From: Reticulascus tulasneorum
Taxonomy: Eukaryota > Ascomycota > Sordariomycetes > Glomerellales > Reticulascaceae
Assembly: GCA_001557505.1 (NCBI GenBank)
Contig: LSAX01000010.1
Location: 1,116,001-1,180,000 of the forward strand
DNA length: 64,000 bases
Direction: 5' to 3'
Shown: positions 33,917 through 45,271 of the stretch, piece by piece
Position numbering within the stretch: position 1 is the first letter of the stretch
Layout: each line of letters begins with the position of its first letter
Notes under the pieces: model-generated
What the model was told of the DNA's origin: nothing
Database searches by the model: none
What the model saw: only the letters and a program-made list of their open reading frames with translations
Program-made: the position numbers and the translations under genes

Positions 33917-35275
33917 TCAGAGCTCCCCAGCCTCAGTGATCTTCTTGCTGTCCTCGGTGCTAGTCTCATACCACTCGTTCCGTGTCCACCCGGCAATCAA
34001 ATTCTTCGCATCCTCCGACAGCTTCTGGTATCCGGGATTGTTCTTCGCTTCAAACATCGCTAGATTGCTCGTCAGTCAATAAGTCCTGACAGATATCGAG
34101 CTGTTCACTTACTCATATGAGCCCATGTCTCTTCGGCGGCTTTGTCATTGATAGCCTCCTTCCAGACGCCTCCATTCTCTTTCTTCGGCAGGTTGCAGAA
34201 CGTCCGATCCTTTCCTAGTACTGTCCCAACCATGCTGACATCCTTTGACGCTGCGGCCTTCCCCAGTCGGGTGTAGAGATTCGCAAATCCGACATCTAGC
34301 TCCTGGTTGAGCCTGTTCATGTAATGAACTCTCTTCTGGAGCTCGCCTCCTTTCGCCAGGCACCCTACGAACTCCAGGTGTGAGGTCGCCCATGTCCATC
34401 CTTGGGTTATCTGATCCCGATTCATGTAGGCCGCCGCGCCTCCCGCGGCGACAGCTCCGACAGCGCCGGCATACATCGCAACCTTGCCCCACTTCTGCCA
34501 TGGGCTCTGGGAGCCGGAAGCGTTGACGGGTGGCGATGGCGGTGCTGGGAGCGCAGCCACTGGGGCTTTGCCGCCAGCAGGGGAAGCGGCCTTGCTGCCC
34601 CAGAGTGCAGTCCCGAGACCACTGAGCTGGGTCATGGCAGCGGTAGCAGTGGTATAGTGGCCCTCGGCACCATGAGCTACCACGCCGGGAGATATCCCCA
34701 GGTACGGCGTGTCGAATGCCAGGACACCCTGGATGTAAGGAAACATGAGGCTGTTGAAGGTCGGTGAGTCTTCTTTCTCAACCCCATCCTCCGAATAGAT
34801 GGGCTTTTCCGAAGTAATCCCAATAACAGCCTCGGCAGCTACGATGCCACCCATAGAATGCCCAACAAGGACTGTTCTGACAGATGGGTCGATCGTCGGT
34901 GATGGCGTTGCATTTGCGACTTCAAGATCAATCACCTTCTCCAGCAGCCTATCGCGGGGTTAGCCTCTCTCACGACATCTCTTACGATCTCGTGCACGGC
35001 TCGGATGGATGACATACCAATCTCGGAACCTGCTGACGGACTGGCCGAGGTCCCCTCGAGTCTCGAACTTGGGGTAGACGAGTACCTTTATGTCGATCTT
35101 GGGCAATTCCACCTCCAGCAGAGTGCGTAGGTGTTCCGTGAAGTCATAGTTGTCCCCAAAAGTGTCCTCGCCACCCTGAGCTTGTCAGACAATACGTTCT
35201 TTGTTCGTTCTATTTGTAATTAGTGGAACGTACCTTGAAGCCATGGATAAAACACAATAGCAATGTCTTCTTCAT
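33917..35275 (-). CDS. Alpha/beta hydrolase (lipase-like serine hydrolase), function unknown
   Basis: Four exons (35275-35234, 35175-35018, 34948-34113, 34059-33917) give 392 aa. The protein starts with a strand and the oxyanion-type HGFKGGEDTFG motif, and the nucleophile elbow GHSMGG puts the active Ser at 98. The stretch GVLAFDTPYLGISPGVVAHG fits the hydrolase core. The second half has a Pro/Ala-rich linker and one hydrophobic stretch (KVAMYAGAVGAVAAGGAAAYM, about 230-250) that could lie in a membrane. The final 47 residues come from the last exon, chosen because it continues the frame and the charged C terminus (MFEAKNNPGYQKL); without the splice a TGA follows at once. The substrate is not predictable; lipid or ester hydrolysis is likely. 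Confidence 0.85.
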
Positions 35276-35873
35276 TGTGTGTCCCCATCGAACGAGTTGA
35301 AGAAATAAGGCTGAGTTCGAGGGCCTAGGTAGCCTTAAAAGATGGAGGTTACTTCGACGGGTGGCAAATGCAGGTGATCGTCCCAGGCATTTGGCATCTC
35401 AGTCAGGCGTTGCGTCACTGGGCGTGACAGAGGACCCAGCACAGGGCTGGGACGTGTGCTATGTTTCAGGAGTCAGACGCCACTAAAAAATACTGCGTAG
35501 TACACAGGTATATATTTTCACGTGTGAAACTATGTTAATTGCATACAGCTGCCACCACATACGATGGCACTGTTTGACGATCCGCTCGGATGGGGTACTT
35601 CGCAACCAGCAAGCTCGAACGACTGAACCTCTAGAATCGCGTATACACGTGTAACCTCTCTCTACAATGGTCACGTTCAGCATCAAGTGTTTTCGCACTA
35701 GCATTTGAATCAACCAAATAATGATCATTGCACTCGGGGCCAGAGCTACTTGGCTTCATCATACTGTTTGGTCGGAGAGAACTGCCAACGAACTATACAC
35801 ATGTTTCACAGAGATCCGAAAAGGAAATGCATTGCTACATCGCTCTCATTACTTTCAACGCTTGACTTTTTCT
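35276..35873. other. Intergenic stretch between hydrolase and thymine hydroxylase genes
   Basis: About 600 AT-rich bases with the hydrolase promoter and the 3' end of the thymine hydroxylase gene. No gene was supported. Confidence 0.55.
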
Positions 35874-36987
35874 TCAGTACGTGGCCGCTAGTCTCTGAAC
35901 CAAGTACTGGCCGCTATTGATGCCCTCGTATTTCTTCTCCTCAGGAGAAGCGTATGTGCCCGGCAGCGCTTCAATGTGGCTCTGGAAGTTGGGATTGCAG
36001 AAATAGCTATCAAGTACTGTCAGTTGATGTAAGGGCTTCCTAGATGGGCGGCAACTTACGCGATGCTATATCTCGCTGGGTAGGTAGCTCCCTCCTTCCG
36101 GGGAGGCTCAACCACCCGATGAACAGTGCTCTTGATGGTATCGTTGCTCCACCTGGCGAGCAGATCCCCGGCGTTGACGACCACGGTCCCTTCCATTGGG
36201 GTGGCATCGACGAACTGTCCGTTTGGGCTTCTGACCTGCAGACCTCCTCGAGAGTCCTGGAAGAGCAACGTGATAGAACCATAGTCGCTATGCTCACCAG
36301 CCCTCACTTGTCCCGGGTTGATCTTGAAGATATTGGCGTCAACCGAAGGATAATGGAGCAGCCGCAATGTGTTGTCTCCGACATCAGTGAACGTATCGAA
36401 GAATTTCTCGTCGAGGCCCATGCCAACCGCAATCGCTCTCATAACCTCGATGTGCATAGCCTTGCACTCATCGTGGAATGCAAGCATCTTCTTCTTGAAG
36501 CCGGTCACGTCGCCCTCCTCTATCGGCCATTGGTTTGGGTGATCCGGCTCGCCTTCGCGGCCAATCTCATACGTCTCCTTCAAATCCGGTGCCGACTGTC
36601 TGAGCTTCTCGACCTCGCTCATATCGGTGAGCTGGCTGACTTTCTCTCGTCCTGGAGCCGAGTAGCCTCTATTCGCTTCAGGCGTGGTCCAGCATAGCTT
36701 CATCTTTGCGTCTTCAGACTGGGCAAAGAACTTTGCTGACGTGGCAAAAGCTTCTTTGAGAGACTCGGGTTGAATCTCCACATTCTTGAGGTAGATAAAG
36801 CCTGCTGTCTGAAATCCATTGAGAATCTGTTTCGCAGTCTCCTGGCGCTGCGACTCGTCTCCGTTGAGAAAGTTTGAGAAGTCGATGAGCTACATGCAAT
36901 TTAGCAACGAGTTCTTGGGAGATGATCCACATTCTGATGACTTACGGGGATAAAGAGCCCCTCTTTACTGACTGCAGCAGTAGCCAT
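35874..36987 (-). CDS. Thymine 7-hydroxylase (thymine dioxygenase; Fe(II)/2-oxoglutarate)
   Basis: Three exons (36987-36946, 36889-36060, 36006-35874) give 334 aa. The protein follows the Neurospora-type thymine 7-hydroxylase along its whole length: GFQTAGFIYLKN near 40-50, TTPEANRGYSAPGREK at 82-97, and the double-stranded beta-helix with iron ligands His214, Asp216 (HSDYG) and His271 (TVHRV) and the 2-oxoglutarate Arg287 (RYS). The enzyme oxidises the methyl group of thymine in three steps, via 5-hydroxymethyl- and 5-formyluracil, to 5-carboxyuracil (iso-orotate). The divergent neighbour encodes the enzyme for the next step. The third exon supplies NPNFQSH and the C-terminal EGINSGQYLVQRLAATY. 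Generic annotation would call it an isopenicillin-N-synthase-like dioxygenase; the residue match makes thymine hydroxylase far more likely. Confidence 0.92.
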
Positions 36988-37677
36988 GGCAGAAGACCTC
37001 GGGACCAGCAGCGTATGTTTTGATGGAAATAAGCTTGGCTAGATTCTAGTGACTGGGGGATGCTCGACAGGCAACTAGCTGAGTTGCGATACGGGCGTGA
37101 GAGAGAAGAAGAGATAGCTATATAACCAACCTAGCCAGCAGCTTAATTAGCCGTCAACAGCCCCTGTATATTGAGTGGGTTCCTATTTTAAACGTAGAAA
37201 GGCTACTGTAACGATGGGAACTGTCAGCCTGCGACGAATGCTTCTTTGGAGAGATAAATTGGGTGTCACGAGTGAGCTGACCTGTTCTGTCACACGTCCA
37301 TCGGCGAACTCCTATGGCCTTCTACCCCACCGGATGCGATTTCTGGGCACGATAAGCCTTGGGACCAAGATAACGGCGGGGTAGGGTTGCTTGAGAAGGG
37401 GGGACGCCATCATGCAGCCACTCAGATCTCGCCCTTCGCCTATTCGAGACTCCATCACCTTCCCCGAAGGACGTAGTACCCGGCACTGCAGGTGAAGAGT
37501 GAAGAGCCGACCTGGTCTCCATATCACAGCCCCGACTAAGACAGGCGACAGCCGTCGGCCTTACAACGTACAGCCTTATATCGACCAGACTCATCGGTTT
37601 TCAACAGTTGCATACTTGATATCTCTTCTTTCTTGGTCCTCGCCTTCTAAACGGTAGTAAACCGTTGACCATAAAAC
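36988..37677. promoter_or_regulatory. Bidirectional promoter of the thymine salvage pair, with GATA sites
   Basis: These 690 bp separate two divergent starts. HGATAR sequences, the binding pattern of AreA/Nit2-type nitrogen regulators, occur at 37112-37117, 37252-37257, 37350-37355 and 37368-37373, all on the plus strand; chance alone would give about two. A TATATAG on the minus strand at about 37119-37125 could serve the hydroxylase. Nitrogen control is an inference from these sites and from thymine being a nitrogen source. Confidence 0.5.
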
Positions 37678-38814
37678 ATGGCCGCCTCGTCACCGCTTCG
37701 AGTGGTGGACATCCATACCCACATGTATCCGCCTTCATACATCAAGATACTGGAATCCCGAACCACAATCCCTATTGTGCGAAGCTTTCCGCAGACACCA
37801 GACCCGCGTCTCATTCTTCTATCGACCGAGATAGAAGCTCTCAACAAGGCAACTGAGGATCCATCCGCAAAGCCTCCAGGGCGTCCCCTCACATCCCACT
37901 ATGCCTCACTTGCCCAGAAAGTTCATTTCATGGATACGCATAAGATAGACATCTCTGTGATCTCGTTGGCAAATCCATGGCTGGACTTCGTTGACGCATC
38001 CGAGTCTGGGAAGATGGCCGAGGGCGTGAACGATGAATTCTCGAAAATGTGCGGTGAGCACCCGGGGCGTCTATTTTTCTTCGGCACGCTACCTCTGACG
38101 GCACCATTGGAGACCATACTTGAATCAATCAAATACATCAAGGGCCTGAAGTATTGTAGGGGACTGATCTTGGGAACCTCGGGGCTTGGCAAGGGCCTAG
38201 ATGATCCCGAATTGCTGCCTATATTTGAGGCCGTGGCGGCCGCGCAGCTGGTTATTTTCCTGCATCCTCATTATGGGCTGCCGAACGAGGTATGGGGCCC
38301 GAGAGCAAGTGCTGAATATGGCCATGTGCTGCCCTTGGCTTTGGGGTTTCCCATGGAGACAACGATTGCCGTCACCAGGATGTATCTTTCAGGTGTATTC
38401 GACAAGGTCAGGGATCTACGCATGCTCCTAGCTCACAGCGGTGGGACGCTGCCTTTCCTTGCCGGACGAATTGAGAGCTGCATCTTCCACGACGGACAAC
38501 TCGTCCAGGAAGGCAAGGTAGGCAAGGGCCGCAGGACAGTCTGGGATGTGCTGAAGGAGCAGATCTATCTGGATGCCGTGATATACTCGGAGGTTGGGCT
38601 GAAGGCTGCTGTGGATGCGAGCGGCGCCGATAGGTTGATGTTTGGAACGGACCATCCGTTCTTCCCCCCTCTCACCTCCGATGAGCAAGGCGAATGGGAG
38701 AGTGTTAGTCTTAATGCCGAGGCCGTAATGGCGGCTGTTGGGAAGGAAACGGGGCAGGCGGAGGCGATAATGGGAGGGAACGCAATCCGGATATTGAACT
38801 TGGTAGAGGATTAA
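37678..38814 (+). CDS. Iso-orotate (5-carboxyuracil) decarboxylase, amidohydrolase superfamily
   Basis: A single exon of 378 codons. The ACMSD/amidohydrolase-2 fold shows metal ligands His13 and His15 (DIHTH), His196 (FLHPHYG), a second His253 (LLAHSGG) and Asp325 (FGTDHP). The blocks SHYASLAQKVHFMDTHKID and GTSGLGKGLDDPELLPIFEA are typical of the fungal iso-orotate decarboxylases rather than of ACMSD. The reaction removes CO2 from 5-carboxyuracil to give uracil, closing the thymine-to-uracil salvage route begun by the divergent thymine hydroxylase. No targeting signal is seen, so it is probably cytosolic. Low-level activity on 5-carboxycytosine is reported for enzymes of this family; nothing here tests that. 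Confidence 0.9.
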   Translation: MAASSPLRVVDIHTHMYPPSYIKILESRTTIPIVRSFPQTPDPRLILLSTEIEALNKATEDPSAKPPGRPLTSHYASLAQKVHFMDTHKIDISVISLANPWLDFVDASESGKMAEGVNDEFSKMCGEHPGRLFFFGTLPLTAPLETILESIKYIKGLKYCRGLILGTSGLGKGLDDPELLPIFEAVAAAQLVIFLHPHYGLPNEVWGPRASAEYGHVLPLALGFPMETTIAVTRMYLSGVFDKVRDLRMLLAHSGGTLPFLAGRIESCIFHDGQLVQEGKVGKGRRTVWDVLKEQIYLDAVIYSEVGLKAAVDASGADRLMFGTDHPFFPPLTSDEQGEWESVSLNAEAVMAAVGKETGQAEAIMGGNAIRILNLVED

Positions 38815-41389
38815 ACCTGGACATGTTGCGCCAACCGCACAAGCCCCTCAGTAATTGACTCTTCTGTACAGAAGATGAATAAAAGCGCTGTCTAGGTACT
38901 CTACTGGGTGCGAACTATCTAAGTATCTCGCAGGCTGCTCATATTGGTGACCGCAAGATAAGACTATTTGATATAGCCTACGTCTCTAATAAATTCCAGT
39001 GTACCCGGCTTCCATATATGCCATTGCCAACGGCTGGAAGAATCTATGTTACGGCAACTCCTGCGCAGCACCCTTGCAACATCCAACCATGTAATACAGG
39101 GGAAGTTCAAAGACCTCTGCTCGGTCTGATAACAGAGCACCTCCCGAGAATCTTACTGCAGTGTTTCCTCCCCCCTTTCCTCCTGGCGCGGTGATTTGTC
39201 GGAGATATGGGAGCGGGAGAGCGCAGGTCGTTGTATCACGACTCGGCCAAGGCACGGGTGTGGACGTTGAGTTCGATTAGCAAACGCAATGCGGCCCTCC
39301 TCTATGGGTGCATGTTGGAGTTGATGGGGTTGCAAGCTCAAGGGGCACTTGCCTTGGGGGGGCCATGTCGTTGGAGATCAGTGTTGCTCGGGAATAGTAG
39401 GAATAGTCTCAACGCTGCTGCTGATATGGTTGAGATGCGGTCTGCGGCCTGCAGCCAGATCTGCGCTGGGATGTGGTTCGGCTGATCGTCTATCTGCGCG
39501 TTATGCCACCGCTAGTCTGGTTGAGCAAGTTAACCGCTCACAGATATGAAGTATCAAAGTAGCTTGACTGCCCTTCGTCCTCCCCGGATATGCATCGGTG
39601 TCTTCCAGATATCCATCCTAATTGGCCCCGTCGAGCACGTGTCTAAGCTCTCCATTCTCCAAGCTCCAGCACAGAGGTTGGAGCTTCCCGCAATATTGCC
39701 CCACTATCTCAATTGACGGTGTGGTTTATGCCGTGCAACCCTGAAGCGTTGCATACATGGTGTCCTAGCTGAGGTGTTTTCTTTCTTAAATTCGACGGAA
39801 TGTAGCACCCGGGTGGCATGCAACAGTGGGGTCAGGGAGCAATTGATGAATTAACGATCGCGAGCATCAGATAAGCACGAGATCTCACATGTCACCTACA
39901 TGCACGCACTTCACGCACACATATACATACCAATGACCGAGCGATGACTTCCTCTGTAGGTAGGTAATGCAAATTACGGTGTAAGCTGGGAAACGACGGA
40001 GCTGCGGAAGTATCGCGTGCTAAAGCATGATGAGGTGGTCATCGACTGCTGTTGGCCCGATACTTTGGTTTGAGTGTCTTGGCAGGGCATTTTCACATGT
40101 CACTACCTATTTCTTAGCTGCAGGGTCCCCACGTCCGCGCCATCTCCAGTGACATCATGCCCGCTGCAGACGGGAGTTACAATGTTTCTGGTTGTTCATT
40201 AGTGAGTGTTCTGTAAGTTTATTTTCGGCACCTAGCCCGACGCCGGCGGGGTGGGGGCCAGGCTTTCCAAGCCCTGCAAGATTAGCGGGCGATTACCCCC
40301 TGCAATCGTTGCAGTCATTGACTCTGTGGCGGCAAGGTCAAATCGCGAAACAGCTCTTTCTTCCTTCTTTCCCTGGGGAGTGGTGGGATATGGGTCTGGA
40401 CCTGAGCCCCACCTGGGTCATCTTTTTTTTTTTTTTTGGGGGGGAAATTTCCCATCCTACCCAGGGATCCGTGAGAGCGTATTTGCGCCCGCGCCAGGTC
40501 GCGATTCTTCATACCTGTCTGTGCCTGCACAGCCAACAACGTCTTTTTGCATCTCCCCCTCACCGCACTGGACGAACAAGTATTCCTGCATCTGGCGCAA
40601 TTGATTGGCATGCTCGTTCGTTGATTTGTCTTCTCTTCCGGTTTATTTTCGGGACAGCTCCTGCCGTACCCCAGGGGGCGATGGTGACATCGACATTCGA
40701 GTGAGTTGGCGACTTGGCGACTAACTACCTTACCCTCAGATCTGGGAACGGGGAGCAAAAAGAAACGAAACTAAGAAGTGGAGGTGGAGACGGGCGGCCA
40801 CCCACGCTTCGAGTGCCGCGTCCAGTCTGCCTAACCTACATATGATCTCGCGAAAGTCCCGTCCGTTATTTGCTACCTCTACCTTTTCCGTGCAGCAGTG
40901 TCTCTCTGCCACTGCCCATCATTTCTTGGCTCCCCTGCTGTTTGGCGGTGCCTGGAGACCTCATCTCCCTTCCGGGGAGCAATTCCGCGTCATTCCCAGT
41001 TACGGTACGTCTATCTATCTATGCCCTCTCAGCTTACCCATCTTGGCACTTATGTTCTGGCCCTTGGCCCTTTTCCTTATACATGATCATCAATCATCCA
41101 ATTGCAACGACGTACTCCCGGGAATATCAAGCCCTTCTCCCATCCTTCGCCTTCCAATCAATCGCTATGCCTTACTCACTCATACCCGCCATTCCATCCT
41201 TAAGTACTAATGAACCGCGATCAGACTAGCACGCCTCAGCCACGATCTACCAAGCCCATCCGACTCCGTCTTGCCTTTCTCTCACACTCTCTCTGCATAC
41301 CACCATGTCTCTTTTATCGATTCAGTGACAAACGGCCATTTCCTGGACACCGGATCAGAAGCATTGAGTCGGTCTGACTCGGCGCAAGG
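38815..41389. other. Long intergenic stretch before trk1
   Basis: These 2.6 kb have no supported gene. They hold a T15-G7 homopolymer junction (about 40423-40444) and, from about 40840 on, a CT-rich region likely to be the leader of trk1. Frames of 90-170 codons at 40192-40758 overlap on both strands and look like noise. Confidence 0.55.
38878..38883 (+). terminator. AATAAA polyadenylation signal of the decarboxylase gene
   Basis: A canonical AATAAA hexamer lies 64 bases after the stop codon at 38814, a usual distance for a fungal 3' end. Confidence 0.45.
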
Positions 41390-44249
41390 ATGTTGGACGA
41401 AGCGCGCGACTGGCTGCTGAAGCAGCTCAAAGCAGCGAAGCCTTCTTTCATCTCCAAGACGCCGCATTTCAACTTCATCTCCGCCCACTGTAAGCACCGC
41501 AAACCCCTCTGGGCCCGCTTCCTGGACTGACTAGCTGCCCAACAGACTTTTGGATCGTTGGCATGACCTTTCTGGCCTCGGTCTTGATCTTTGCTACTGC
41601 CGGCGGCCAACTAGCCTACATCGATGCGTTGGTCCTCGCCAGCGGCTCCAACACCCAAGCCGGTCTGAACACTGTCGATATCAACCTTCTAAACACCTTC
41701 CAGCAAATATGTCTCTACCTTTTCGCCATGATGTCGAATCCCATCACGATTCACTCGTCCGTCGTATTTCTCCGACTCTACTGGTTCGAGAAGCGTTTCC
41801 AAGGCGTCGTTCGGGAGGCGAGACATCGAAGAGGGACGCTGTCCAAATCCAAGTCCAAGGCCAGGCAACCCAACAACAACCCTAACGAGGTGGAGAAAGG
41901 CGTCAATGGAAGGAATATCACTGTCATGCATGGCTCGGCTAAGGGTTCGAGGATCACCAATGATGGTATACTTCTTGGGCCTACAGCCGAAGAGGATGGT
42001 CGGGTGTCGCCCGGTAGCAATGGAATAATACCGGAATACGACCTTGATATCAAGGACGGCAACGGGGCCATAAAAAATGGAAAGACTAGAGAGCAAGACC
42101 AAGCGCCGTCGGCGCAAATCAAGTTTGCTGGTACGGTCAAGAGAAGCGATGGCTTGGAACCCGACTTGACCAAGTTCCCTGCACCTCGGTCAGAGGCGGA
42201 GCACATTGCCATTCTCGAGCGGCAACGTAATGGCGATGGTGATGAGGTTCTTCGAATCCCGAACCCCAGAGATGCCGAGAGGGGAATAAAACCTAAAAGG
42301 CTCGAGGAAGGCGACGGCCCGGAAGCTGAAGACGATATCGCCCTGGCTGCTGAAAGCCCTGATTTGGAGGGCTCACCAGGGACGCCGCCGACGCAGACGC
42401 CGAATCCAAGGGGAAGGCAGCAAACAATTATCATTGAAGAACCTGAGCGGAGGATGAGAGACGAGCTGGCCGAAGAGGCTGTAGCAATTGGTCACACGTT
42501 TGCTCCACTCAAGTTTCGGAAACCGAGACTCTTCAGTAGCAAAAACAAGAAATACCACGTTGAAGACGATGACGAAGATGAGATTCGGCCGGCGCGGACT
42601 AGGAGTCGAACTTTCGAAGCTATCAAAGGCGCCCTGGCACATAGAGAAATCGAGGACACGCCATACCTGAGTTGGACGCCTACAATGGGTCGCAACTCCC
42701 AGTTCCTCGGGCTGACCCTGGAGCAACGGGAGGAGCTTGGCGGCATCGAATACCGGTCCCTGAGAACTCTTGCCTTGCTATTGGTGTGTTATTTCTGGGG
42801 CTTTTCACTCTTCATTCTAGCTTGCTTGCTGCCATGGATTCTCAGCAGTGCAAACGACAAATATGGGACAATAGTCGAGAACGCTGGCGTCACCAAGACT
42901 TGGTGGGGATTCTTCACTGCCAATTCGGCTTTCATGGATCTAGGCTACACCTTGACCCCCGACAGCATGAACTCCTTCCAGGATGTGCCATTTGTCCTTA
43001 TGATCATGTGGTTCATAATCATCATTGGCAATACCGGCTTTCCCGTTATGCTTCGGGTTATCATCTGGATATTGGCACGAATTGTCCCAAGAGGCACAGG
43101 GCTCTGGGAGGAGCTTCGTTTCCTGCTGGACCATCCGCGTCGGTGCTTCACCTTGCTATTCCCATCTGGTGCTACGTGGTGGCTATTCTGGATTCTCATC
43201 GGATTGAACATCCTGGATCTCTTGTTTTTCGTCTTGCTCGACGTAAGGTCCCGCGATACCCTACCAGAAGCATAAGCTGACCATGCATATAGTTGAACGA
43301 CAACGCCGTGAGTGCCTTCCCTGTCAACATTCGCATCGTCGATGGGCTCTTCCAAGCTGCGTCCACCCGAACAGCAGGATTCTCCTGTGTGAATCTCGCG
43401 CTGCTCCATCCCGCCGTACAAGTCTCGTACATGATCATGATGTATATCTCGGTGTTCCCCATTGCCATCTCCATCCGACGCACCAACGTTTACGAGGAGA
43501 AGTCTCTCGGCGTGTATAACACTCCGGACGAGGAGGAGAATGCCAACGAAAATAGCGCCATGTCCTACGTCGGAACCCATCTGCGGCGCCAACTGTCCTT
43601 CGATCTGTGGTATGTCTTTGTTGGGCTTTTTGTTCTAGCCATTTCAGAAGGAGGAAAGATTCAAGACGGAAAGTTTGACATGTTTGCCGTGCTTTTCGAG
43701 ATCATCAGCGCATACGGAACCGTGGGCATGAGCTTAGGCTTCCCTGGCGTCAATGCGTCGCTATGTTCTCAGTTCAGTGTTGTTGGCAAACTGGTCATTA
43801 TTGCCATGATGATCCGAGGTCGACATCGTGGTCTGCCATACGGTCTCGATCGTGCCATTCTCCTCCCTAGCGAATCACGCTTCGAAAAAGAGGCGATAGA
43901 AGCCCAACCAGTTCTAGTACGCTCAGCCACGGCCGGAACAACCGCAACGGCATCTGGTGCAAGAAGAGGTAGCTTCAACACAGGAAGGGGTCGAAGCAGG
44001 AGTGGTGAAAGGAGCAATAAGAACATCATTACTTCGTTCCTACATCCTGGGCCGGTAGTACCTCATCATTTGCATGGGCTGGCACGAGACAAATCGGCCG
44101 AGAAGAATCGGAATGCTGGGGCTGGGGCTGGGGCTGGGCCTGCTGATTTTGTTATGCGGCGAAGGAATACTGAGCCGGTCGACGATGACAGCGAAGACGA
44201 GGACCCAAGAATGAGGGCCAGACGGGTTGCGACTACGCCGATGGGTTAG
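41390..44249 (+). CDS. trk1: TRK-type high-affinity potassium transporter
   Basis: Three exons (41390-41489, 41546-43242, 43293-44249; introns 56 and 50 bp) give 917 aa. The four pore-loop segments of the TRK fold can be found in order: around TQAGLNTVDIN, SAFMDLGYTLTPDSMNSF, ASTRTAGFSCVNLA and AYGTVGMSLGFPG. The conserved end GKLVIIAMMIRGRHRGLPYGLDRAI is present. Between the first and second pore regions lies a hydrophilic cytosolic insert of about 300 residues, as in yeast Trk1. A basic, Gly-rich tail ends the protein. It takes up potassium at the plasma membrane. Intron 2 is placed so that VLLD joins LNDNAVSAFPVNIRIVDG, which holds the frame. A TTAAGT-rich, CT-rich leader lies upstream. 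Confidence 0.94.
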
Positions 44250-44587
44250 GGACAACCGCAGTGGCGGCCTGGATGAGCTTATACCTATTTCGCACAGCAT
44301 ATCTTGGTGTTGGTTGGCCACCGGGCGCGGAGTTATTACTTGAGCTACGGCGTCTTGATGTGGTGGGCGGCTACTATTGACTTTCAAAGACCGGTTAGAC
44401 TAGAAACAGGAGCACTGGACGTGTTTTGTACTTAGGATTTGTAATTAAACACAGATATATATATATATGAATGTTCGCACACGCGAACGATATATGGACT
44501 TTTCCAAGGTTTCTCTGATTCTTCCTATAAATGCTAAGACTCACACAGGTTCCCATGGACAGCCATACCAGCAGGGAGCAATGAGCC
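44250..44587. other. Convergent intergenic region after trk1
   Basis: 338 bp with the 3' ends of trk1 and of the membrane-protein gene; a short TA repeat lies at about 44455-44467. Confidence 0.55.
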
Positions 44588-45271
44588 CTAGATTCCCGGC
44601 GTATCACAGCCCTGAGATTCAATGTCCCGTTCGAATTTCTGCATGTCTGTCTCCTTCACTCCCATATGAGCTTTCGCCGCTTCTACATACATTCGCAGTT
44701 CCCCTGGACCCTTCTCAGGGTCCCCGCTTCTCCTCTGGATCGGGCCATGCATCAAGTCTCTGAACCCCCAAACAAACTTCGCATAGCATGGATAACCCCC
44801 TTGGCTTCCTTCACAGAGAACCTTCCGCGCCTCAAGCCACTCACTCGCATACGCTCCCCAACCTCTCACCATCGCAGCAGCGATGATTACCATAGATACG
44901 CACAGCACTGCCATGATGGCAGTTTCTAACGGGCTCTTATCCTCTGCAGGGACTTCGAGCCAGGCACGGGAAACGAGGACAGGGATAGCCAGTGCAGTGA
45001 CGTCGGCGAGGAGAGTGACGAGGAGATGCACGGTGACGAGCGTGTGGCCGATGCGGCTGCGGAGAGGAGTATATAGGGCGCCTTTTACATGGTAGTCGAG
45101 GATGGTGAGGAAGATGAATATGAGGAGGAAGCTGTATAGTGTGACTGGTGGGTTGTGGTGGAAGAGAGCGTTTGTATGGCCGAACAGCGTCAGAGGACGG
45201 AGGGTGCTGAGCAGTCGCAAGGGATATGGGACATCGCTAGTGATGTTCGCGTGTGGAAGAATGGCGGCCAT
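44588..45271 (-). CDS. Small multi-pass membrane protein of unknown function
   Basis: A single exon of 227 codons with a good start context (AGCATGGCC). Hydrophobic segments at about 44-62 (TLYSFLLIFIFLTILDY), 76-102 (HTLVTVHLLVTLLADVTALAIPVLV) and 116-137 (LETAIMAVLCVSMVIIAAAMV) suggest three or four membrane passes. The last 80 residues are charged and hydrophilic. No family was recognised. It is convergent with the potassium transporter gene, but nothing shows a functional link. Confidence 0.68.
   Translation of the reverse strand: MAAILPHANITSDVPYPLRLLSTLRPLTLFGHTNALFHHNPPVTLYSFLLIFIFLTILDYHVKGALYTPLRSRIGHTLVTVHLLVTLLADVTALAIPVLVSRAWLEVPAEDKSPLETAIMAVLCVSMVIIAAAMVRGWGAYASEWLEARKVLCEGSQGGYPCYAKFVWGFRDLMHGPIQRRSGDPEKGPGELRMYVEAAKAHMGVKETDMQKFERDIESQGCDTPGI

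Noticed and set aside
40192..40758. Overlapping frames of 117-170 codons next to the T15-G7 tract
   Set aside because: Long only because the sequence lacks stops in GC-rich parts; homopolymer runs translate to Phe/Lys/Pro runs and there is no homology.
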